Below are positions 19,143 through 24,521 of a stretch of DNA of 64,000 nucleotides, in pieces (position 1 is the stretch's first letter; each line of letters begins with the position of its first letter). The position numbers and the translations under genes were made by a program. Under the pieces are notes generated by a model, which saw only the letters and a program-made list of their open reading frames with translations, searched no databases and was not told the DNA's origin. Source of the stretch: PALSA-693 sp963780345 (GTDB lineage: Bacteria > Actinomycetota > Acidimicrobiia > Acidimicrobiales > Palsa-688); NCBI GenBank assembly GCA_963780345.1, contig CAWABU010000002.1, forward strand, positions 1-64,000, written 5' to 3'.

Positions 19143-19979
19143 GTGCAGACTGGTCCGCCGCGCAGGGTCGTGGGAGGTGCCGACCCCCTTCCGTCGACCG
19201 CATGGGACGAAGGCAAGCAGCGGCGCTGGGACGCCGACCCGGTATGGCAGGCCACCAACATCGCGCCCGACGCCGAGCTGGCCGAGGCCAAGGCCGTCTC
19301 CTGGCCGGTCAGCAGGCTGACGTCCTACCTCGAGCGGCAAGGGCGGGGTCCGGCCGTGCGCGACCTCATTCCCGACGACTTCGACGCCTACGTGCGCGTC
19401 CTGTTCCCCATCTTCGAGCCGCCGCCCGCGGACCGGAACTATGTGGAGCTCCTCTTCACCTGGCATGAGACGGCTCTCAGAAACGGACGCCAGCCGCACC
19501 GGCTGATGGACCTGGTCGGCATCGGCCCCGATCACGATGACGTCCTTCACGGTGGCACGATGGTGCCGCAAAGGCTGGCGTCCACCCAGGAGGCTGCTCT
19601 GCTCTCGATTCTGGCGAACCACACGGCCTCGCCGCGGTCCTGGTTCGTGCTCTGGTGGGGCGACTACTACGGCAGCGCCGTCATATCCGAGGAATCCCTC
19701 ATCGAGGTCGACCAAGGCTCCTCCGACTACTGCGTGTTCACCGGGCCGCACCCGGCCTGGAAGGACTTCTGGAGCTACCCGCGATGGTGGTGGCCCGAAG
19801 ACCGGTCGTGGTGCTGGCACACCGGGCTCGACCTGGATATGACGAACTGCGCCTACATCGGCGCCTCTCACCGATGCGTCGAGGAGATCTTCGCCAGCAT
19901 GGTCATCGAAGCAGTCGTCGCCCACCCCGACGACCCCGTCTTCGCCACGGACACCATCAACCGGCAGAAACCCAGATAG
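19143..19979 (+). CDS. Cassette gene 6, unknown function
   Basis: About 278 residues from GTG 19143; an upstream in-frame start at 19089 is possible. Resembles a family of uncharacterised actinobacterial proteins. Seen: ALLSILANHTASPRSWFVLW, then DYCVFTGPHPAWKDFW, ending with HPDDPVFATDTIN. Very rich in Trp/Tyr around residues 170-230 (SYPRWWWPEDRSWCWHTGLD). Function unknown; orphan immunity-like proteins share this composition. The stop lies 4 bp before junction 8. Confidence 0.7.
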   Translation: MQTGPPRRVVGGADPLPSTAWDEGKQRRWDADPVWQATNIAPDAELAEAKAVSWPVSRLTSYLERQGRGPAVRDLIPDDFDAYVRVLFPIFEPPPADRNYVELLFTWHETALRNGRQPHRLMDLVGIGPDHDDVLHGGTMVPQRLASTQEAALLSILANHTASPRSWFVLWWGDYYGSAVISEESLIEVDQGSSDYCVFTGPHPAWKDFWSYPRWWWPEDRSWCWHTGLDLDMTNCAYIGASHRCVEEIFASMVIEAVVAHPDDPVFATDTINRQKPR

Positions 19980-19983
19980 ACGC

Positions 19984-19994
19984 CCTAACGCCGA
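19984..19994 (+). repeat. Junction motif 8 (simple)
   Basis: CCTAACGCCGA followed by TTATGAATGG. It sits 4 bp after the stop of cassette gene 6, with no folded repeat. Confidence 0.55.
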
Positions 19995-20065
19995 TTATGA
20001 ATGGCCTGGGGCGACGATGTCGTAGTCAGATGCGCGGTGGTTCTGCTTGCTTCTAACGTCTCGGT

Positions 20066-20710
20066 ATGGACACGCCAGTGGGAAGCCTTGGGATATTCGC
20101 CGCGGTGGCGGTTCGTGAGGGTCGCGCCGATGATCAGGCAGGGCCTCTCATTGTTGAGGCTCTCGTTGACGCCTCCTATCCCGTGCCTCTTTCTCGATCG
20201 GAGGTAGACGATGCCGTTGGAAGCCTCATCGGGGCGGGTTTGATCCGGGCTCAAGGATCATGCCTCAGCCTGACAGGCGTGGGCCGCGACCTCTGGAAGC
20301 AGATTGCCCGCATGAAGGAGGCAGGGATGCAGAAGCGCCTAGCTGCCGTAATCGGTTCTAACTCTAGCGGGGCCTCGCCATCTGGCTGGGCATGCCCTGA
20401 TGCCACCTGGGCCGAAGCCGAGCGGCTCACGCGGTTTGGCCGGCTTGAGCGAGTGCGGGCACGCTTGGAAATCCTTGAGGGGTTAATTCAGGCCATCGAC
20501 CACTGGGATCTCCTTTCTGGGCTCGTCGCGAGCGCCGCAGACCGACACGCAGCCGTGGAAGCGTTGAGGCAGTCCCCGCTGGGCATGACCGAGGTTCAGG
20601 CGCATCACGTTTTGGACATGCGCGTCACGAGCCAAACGATTGCCGGGCGCGCCGCAATTCAAGAAGAGGCACAAGCTCTGCGGGGCCAAGCCGCACAACT
20701 CGATAGCTGA
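20066..20710 (+). CDS. Cassette gene 7: winged-helix-like domain plus gyrase A-like coiled-coil segment
   Basis: 214 residues. Residues 1-80 look like a winged helix (LIVEALVDASYPVPLSRSEV, then VGSLIGAGLIRAQGSCLSLT). Residues 128-205 resemble the coiled-coil/tower region of DNA gyrase subunit A: LEILEGLIQAIDHWDLLSGL, then LGMTEVQAHHVLDMRV, paralleling GyrA LEGL..AL.NIDEVI and GLTE.QA.AILDMR. No breakage-reunion domain or catalytic Tyr is present, so it is not a topoisomerase. A gyrase-interacting or decoy protein is one possibility. The ATG start is 72 bp after junction 8. Confidence 0.65.
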   Translation: MDTPVGSLGIFAAVAVREGRADDQAGPLIVEALVDASYPVPLSRSEVDDAVGSLIGAGLIRAQGSCLSLTGVGRDLWKQIARMKEAGMQKRLAAVIGSNSSGASPSGWACPDATWAEAERLTRFGRLERVRARLEILEGLIQAIDHWDLLSGLVASAADRHAAVEALRQSPLGMTEVQAHHVLDMRVTSQTIAGRAAIQEEAQALRGQAAQLDS

Positions 20711-20721
20711 AGGATGGACAC

Positions 20722-20737
20722 CCGATCGCCGATTAGG
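20722..20737 (+). repeat. Junction motif 9 (simple)
   Basis: CCGATCGCCGATTAGG followed by AATCGG, giving the palindrome CCGATT-agg-AATCGG. 11 bp after cassette gene 7. Confidence 0.6.
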
Positions 20738-20775
20738 AATCGGTCCGCGTGCATTGGAGTTCGCACCCTCTGCCG

Positions 20776-21225
20776 TTATTCGGCGCCGGCCTCATGAAGA
20801 GCGCGTTCGAATACTGCAGTGGCCCTGCGAGCACGGCGGGGGCTCGTCGGAGAGTAACGCGGTTGCACGTACCACTTGCCTTGCGTACCGAAGTCGATGC
20901 AGACGCCCATACCGAACCAGATAGGTACACTCCTCAGGCGCGCTTCCGTAGGGTTCGCTTCGACGAGGATCTTCGATTCCTCGTCGTCAAGCCGCAAGGT
21001 AGTCCGGTCGAGTGTGACCTGGCCGTACCAATGCTTCGCGTACGTGGTGACACCCCGGGCAATCCACGCCCCCGGTGCCCAGTAAGGCAGCAGCGACTCC
21101 GAGTTCTTCGAACGCTGTTCGTACGACTCGTAGTCGCCGTCAGGGTGCACCGCTGCTCCCTGCCAAAGAGAGCGTAGTTCCGATCGACCGTTCCTCAGCT
21201 GTCGGCACCGCATCGAGTCTGCCAC
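20776..21225 (-). CDS. Cassette gene 8, unknown, possible PH-like domain
   Basis: 149 residues, minus strand. The N-terminal part is polar. The C-terminal part (WYGQVTLDRTTLRLDDEESK, then GKWYVQPRYSPTSPRRA) has the strand pattern of small PH/GRAM-like domains, but this is a weak match. No membrane helix. The gene start is 24 bp from the CATCTGC of unit D, the same relation as cassette gene 9 has to the truncated unit. Confidence 0.55.
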   Translation of the reverse strand: MADSMRCRQLRNGRSELRSLWQGAAVHPDGDYESYEQRSKNSESLLPYWAPGAWIARGVTTYAKHWYGQVTLDRTTLRLDDEESKILVEANPTEARLRSVPIWFGMGVCIDFGTQGKWYVQPRYSPTSPRRARRATAVFERALHEAGAE

Positions 21226-21248
21226 CCAGACTCCGCGCCCGAACGACT

Positions 21249-21379
21249 CATCTGCATGCTCGTGAGCGCCCGCGACCTCGTGGCCCCGGCCGCGCCCGAT
21301 CGACGGCTACGGGCGCTGAGGCGGCCGCCACGGAGCGTGACCAGGCCGCTTCACAGGTTCAGCCGCTCCTCCATGCCGA
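21249..21379 (+). repeat. Repeat unit D (CATCTGC + folded repeat + junction 10)
   Basis: CATCTGC at 21249, folded repeat 21302-21379. The most symmetric copy: GCGGCC / GGCCGC inner arms enclosing CACG-gag-CGTG. Its 3' end is altered (CTCCTCCATGCCGA instead of CTCGTAACGCCGA). Confidence 0.85.
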
Positions 21380-21433
21380 ATCGGGCGCGATGGCTCAGGG
21401 GGTTTCCCGGCCTCTGGCTCGTCGTTATGACGC

Positions 21434-22003
21434 TCAAGCGGTCCCATCGGTTCGGAACTGCTGTTCCACAGCTGCAACGAGCCGCTTGGCTTCGCGGCTT
21501 GTGGTGCCCTCCGGTTGGGCCACCAAATCAAGGACCTCGTTCTGCAAGGTCACATCCCAGACCGCCGCACCCAGTCGTCTGGCGTGTCGCTGAAGGCCCG
21601 GCTGTGGTGACAGCAGGCGACGGACGACAACCTGTTGGGCACGTCGTCTTTCCTCACCAGTGAGGGTTGGCCCATTGGCGAGCGCGTGCATGAGCTTGGC
21701 CTTCATGTACCCAGACCGGAAGCACCACGGGTCCGCCGCGAGGAAGTCAAGAACGTCCTCTACGGAGTCACGGTGGCCGGCGCGGAGCTTGCGGAGAGCG
21801 TCACTGATTGGCGCATAGAAGCTGTCGAGTTCCGCCTTGAAGTCCTCAGCTGCTCTCTCCCACGCCCTGCGGCTTGACTCGTCCCGATCCCGGACGGTAA
21901 ACCGGGCATGAAGCTCACGGTCCTTCTCTACGACACGTAGTGCCCGAGCGACCCAGTTGCGAACCCCAGGTGTCTCTCGGGACGAGCCAGAGCGTCGGCT
22001 GAC
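21434..22003 (-). CDS. Cassette gene 9, unknown helical protein
   Basis: About 189 residues from a GTG at 22003; the frame stays open to 22105, but that would run through the repeat remnant. Predominantly helical: VARALRVVEKDRELHARFTV, ESSRRAWERAAEDFKAELDS, and a C-terminal Arg-rich region. No family recognised. Probably soluble. It ends 54 bp right of junction 10. Confidence 0.55.
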   Translation of the reverse strand, partial: VSRRSGSSRETPGVRNWVARALRVVEKDRELHARFTVRDRDESSRRAWERAAEDFKAELDSFYAPISDALRKLRAGHRDSVEDVLDFLAADPWCFRSGYMKAKLMHALANGPTLTGEERRRAQQVVVRRLLSPQPGLQRHARRLGAAVWDVTLQNEVLDLVAQPEGTTSREAKRLVAAVEQQFRTDGTA

Positions 22004-22020
22004 CACGTCGCAGATTGTCG

Positions 22021-22077
22021 CATCTGCGCTGGGGTATGAGTACTCGCTCGCCGCCCGGGAAGGCGCCAGATCGACGG
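22021..22077 (+). repeat. Truncated repeat unit E (right end of the array)
   Basis: CATCTGCGCT at 22021 and GATCGACGG ending at 22077 keep the exact 52-bp spacing of the full units. After GACGG the sequence departs completely from the folded repeat. This marks the right edge of the array and suggests a breakpoint within the repeat. Confidence 0.65.
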
Positions 22078-22174
22078 TTATTTGTAGTAACTGCCACCCC
22101 GACACTCCGCAGCCAGCGACCCTGAGGGGTCGGGACCGATGCGGGGTCTCTGTTCCGCCGCGGGACGACGGTCA

Positions 22175-22461
22175 TCAGAACCCGCTCAGCGGCATGATCG
22201 TGTGCGTCGGCAGGGTCGAAGCGGCCGGCCGCTTCCGATGAACCGACCCCAAGTACTCCCGAAGGTGGACCTCACATAGGTCCAGCTCGCCCGTGGCGGG
22301 TCGGTTACACCAGCGCCGGCACACGGGAGCCCGGACCGGGAGCCACACGTCCTGCTCCATCCAGCCGTCAGAGCCCACGGCCGAGATCGGTCGCCGTAAA
22401 CCAAGCGGCGCCAACCGTGAGGGCGCGGACCCGCGGGGACGACAACAATCGTGTCGGACAT
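22175..22461 (-). pseudogene. Small Cys-rich (zinc-binding-like) protein, possibly frameshifted
   Basis: ATG 22461 has an AAGGAGGG site 11 bp upstream and reads MSDTIVVVPAGPRPHGWRRL; the second half in another frame reads MEQDVWLPVRAPVCRRWC then LCEVHLREYLG (C-x3-C...C-x2-H), which looks like a small zinc site, ending at 22175. Either one frameshifted gene, or a 62-residue gene starting at ATG 22360. Confidence 0.4.
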
Positions 22462-22539
22462 GAGGAGCACAACCCTCCTTGTGTCAAGTCGCCGGGGGTC
22501 GGGTACCAGCCACCCCCCGGCGGCACCTCTGACTACAAT

Positions 22540-22554
22540 AACGTAGACTACGTT
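22540..22554. promoter_or_regulatory. Palindrome upstream of the ribbon-helix-helix gene
   Basis: AACGTAG-a-CTACGTT, a perfect 7+1+7 palindrome 50 bp upstream of the start at 22604. Ribbon-helix-helix proteins bind such short inverted repeats, so autoregulation is likely. Confidence 0.5.
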
Positions 22555-22603
22555 GTCTATGCGCTCGTCGCAAGGCTCGTCTAGCTATGGCGCGTGCTCT
22601 AAG

Positions 22604-22756
22604 ATGCGTCGGATGGCCGTGGTGAACTACGAAATCAGCCCGGAGCTGCACCAGCGGCTCAAGGTGCTGGCCGCTCAGCAGGGCATGACGCTCAAGGCGG
22701 TAGTTCAAGTCGCCCTCGCTGAGTACGCCGACCGCCAAGAGAAGGCGAAGCGATGA
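22604..22756 (+). CDS. Ribbon-helix-helix DNA-binding protein
   Basis: 50 residues (MRRMAVVNYEISPELHQRLK, then TLKAVVQVALAEYADRQEKA), the classic beta-alpha-alpha pattern of Arc/CopG-type regulators. Start at ATG 22604 or 22613. It is the last gene before attR and carries no toxin partner, so it is more likely a regulator of element genes than an antitoxin. Confidence 0.75.
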   Translation: MRRMAVVNYEISPELHQRLKVLAAQQGMTLKAVVQVALAEYADRQEKAKR

Positions 22757-22796
22757 TGTCTGGTCCCCGCGTGTCGACATCGGGGTAGTCGTCCCA

Positions 22797-22819
22797 ATTG
22801 GAGCAACGACTGGAGCAAC
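22797..22819 (+). repeat. Right pair of integrase arm-type sites
   Basis: ATTGGAGCAAC (22797-22807) and ACTGGAGCAAC (22809-22819), with 12-bp spacing and the same direction as the left pair, 105 bp inside attR. Confidence 0.7.
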
Positions 22820-22924
22820 ACGCAGCGGACCAGACACAACCACCACGAACACTGATGGACTCGTGACCAGCACTTTCGCCCTCGCCGCACACGCCAACAG
22901 ACGCCCCAAAATGGGACGCCAGTT

Positions 22925-22971
22925 CATGGCATGCAAGAGGTTCGTGGGTTCGATTCCCATCGCCTCCACCC
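22925..22971 (+). repeat. attR: right copy of the 47-bp att direct repeat
   Basis: Identical to 6291-6337. It is only the 3' portion of tRNA-Ala, without the acceptor 5' strand or D-arm, so it is not a functional tRNA. Confidence 0.95.
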
Positions 22972-23408
22972 AAAGATCCTGGTCAGAAGCTACTTTTGAC
23001 CGGGATTTCTTTAGGTGTCGGCCCGACGTAGCCACTTTCAACGGAGCCTTCCGTGCCGTTGGCTACGTCCGTTGTCAGCACGGGGAGGTGGTGGTGTGGG
23101 TACCACGGGCGCCGGCGGCCGGACCCGTCACGGCAGACAGAAAGCAGACAGCCCGATTGGCAACGCTGGGTGATTGCTGGCAACGCACATTCGGCCGGCG
23201 CTCGGCGGGCTTGGATCCACCGGACCAGAACCGATCGCACCGACCCGGGGGAGATCGAAGGCGAGGGCGAAGGCGAGGATCTCGTGGGCGTCGAACTCGC
23301 GGTGTCGGTCGCCCTCAGTAGGCCCGTTCGATGGCGGAGATGTGTGTGCGTTCGGGCGCGCCGAGGGACAAGCGTCGAGGGGGTCGGGGCCGGAGTACGG
23401 TCCCAGGC
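22972..23408. other. Flank of attR without an intact gene
   Basis: No complete gene. The minus strand around 23240-23310 encodes FDAHEILAFALAFDLP, a phrase typical of HTH regulators, then loses similarity; it may be the relic of such a gene. Confidence 0.4.
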
Positions 23409-23867
23409 ATGGCTTCTGAGCCGTTCGTTCCAACCAACTTCGACCCGCCCACCTCCCTTGTCACGGACGCGTTCCGGCTCGAGCCACTAGGCCCGCAGCA
23501 CAACGATGCCGACCACGCAGCCTGGACGTCGAGTATCGAACACATCAGGGCGACGCCCGGCTATCCAGACGGCAAGTGGCCACCAGCCGACGGGATGTCG
23601 CTCGAGGCCAATCTCGGCGACCTGAGCCGACATGCGGCCGACTTCGCAGCACGAAGAGGGTTCACGTTCACCGTTCTGGAACCAGATCGCGATCGTGTGA
23701 TCGGCTGCGTCTACTTGTATCCGGCGGCTTCCCCCGACCACGACGTCATTGTCCAGTCATGGGTGCGCGCCGACAGGGCCGAGCTCGACGCGCCGCTTGC
23801 CGACGCCGTGAAGGCGTGGCTTGACGGCGAGTGGCCATGGGAGCGTGTCGACCGCTGCGGTCGATGA
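23409..23867 (+). CDS. GNAT-like N-acetyltransferase
   Basis: 152 residues. FRLEPLGPQHNDADHAAWTS, HIRATPGYPDGKWPP and FTFTVLEPDRDRVIGCVYLY belong to an actinobacterial GNAT-like family. The short C-terminus (APLADAVKAWLDGEWPWERV) is family-typical. Start at ATG 23409; an upstream ATG at 23331 is unlikely. Substrate unknown. Confidence 0.75.
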   Translation: MASEPFVPTNFDPPTSLVTDAFRLEPLGPQHNDADHAAWTSSIEHIRATPGYPDGKWPPADGMSLEANLGDLSRHAADFAARRGFTFTVLEPDRDRVIGCVYLYPAASPDHDVIVQSWVRADRAELDAPLADAVKAWLDGEWPWERVDRCGR

Positions 23868-23883
23868 CCGTAGCGAGACTGCG

Positions 23884-24060
23884 GTGGGATTGGTCGCACG
23901 CGCCCAGCGTGGCCGGCTGGACCCGACGACGGGCGAACCGATCGCCGAATATTTCGCTCCGGGCGACACCCGTCAGTACATCCACGGCGACACCGTATGG
24001 AGCATTCGGCACGCCTGGTACGGGTGGAGACCCACCAGCCGACCGACGGTTGTGACATGA
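23884..24060 (+). CDS. Small hypothetical protein
   Basis: 58 residues from GTG 23884. LDPTTGEPIAEYFAPGDTRQ and TVWSIRHAWYGWRP look protein-like, but no family is recognised and there is no clear ribosome-binding site. Could be a fragment. Confidence 0.35.
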   Translation: MGLVARAQRGRLDPTTGEPIAEYFAPGDTRQYIHGDTVWSIRHAWYGWRPTSRPTVVT

Positions 24061-24521
24061 CAGAAACGGCACGGACCTGACGCCCTCGCAGCGGGAACGG
24101 CCCTCCGGCGAAGCACCACGAGCCAGGTGCCAGTCTTTTGCCTCTCGCCGCGTCAGGGCGGTCCTGTTGTCGACCACGAAAGGCCTCTGGTTCTCGGGCC
24201 TCGCCTGATCATCAAAGAACCGGTCCTCGTGGGCCGCCTGCGAACTCGACGCCGGAAACTCGCAGCCTGGTGTCGTCATGCGACCAGGCGTTCTGACTGT
24301 CGAGTTTCCGTCGAGTTTCTGGCCGGCCTCCTACAGGAATCGGCGTATCGACACCTGTCGCCCCCCCCGGAAAAAGCCCGGGCCGGCCCACTTCCCGGCC
24401 GCACAGCCCGCTTGCCGGTCATGGATATGGCGTCGGTAGGCCGAAATCTTTGGTCGGGTTGGAGGAGGCATCTGGTCGATCCTCACCGAACCACAGGTCG
24501 CAATGGTGACACTATGGGAAG
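24061..24521. other. Intergenic stretch with a large inverted repeat (24243-24309)
   Basis: No gene. AACTCGAC (24243-24250) and GGAAACTCG (24254-24262) pair with CGAGTTTCC (24301-24309) and GTCGAGTT (24299-24306); GCCTGGT/ACCAGGC forms an inner stem. A second GTCGAGTTTC follows. It could be an IS-end relic or a terminator. Confidence 0.4.

Larger units (their letters stand above)
13891..22077. other. Cassette-like array of small genes with recurring structured junctions
   Basis: Nine genes in both orientations, plus one empty interval, are separated by a junction motif, consensus CCGAWCGCCGANTCGG. The sites are at 13891, 14577, 15398, 16848, 17958, 18195, 19042, 19984, 20722 and 21369. Exactly one gene lies in each interval except 17970-18194. 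Four junctions carry a folded 75-78-bp repeat with CATCTGC 52-53 bp upstream of it. The right end (22021-22077) is a repeat cut off after its first five bases; the left end has only the repeat's 3' tail. The layout resembles an integron gene-cassette array, but attC consensus and integron integrase are absent. Confidence 0.7.

Noticed and set aside
15283..21379. Canonical integron attC sites
   Set aside because: attC requires RYYYAAC at the 5' end and GTTRRRY at the 3' end of the folded unit. Here AAC appears on the same strand at both ends, and no GTTRRRY is found at the expected place. No intI-like gene is in the window.
22890..23041. Coding sequence across attR (reads GIEPTNLLHA on the minus strand)
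   Set aside because: This is the well-known false ORF produced by reading a tRNA 3' half in reverse; the same phrase appears at the intact tRNA (6261-6334).
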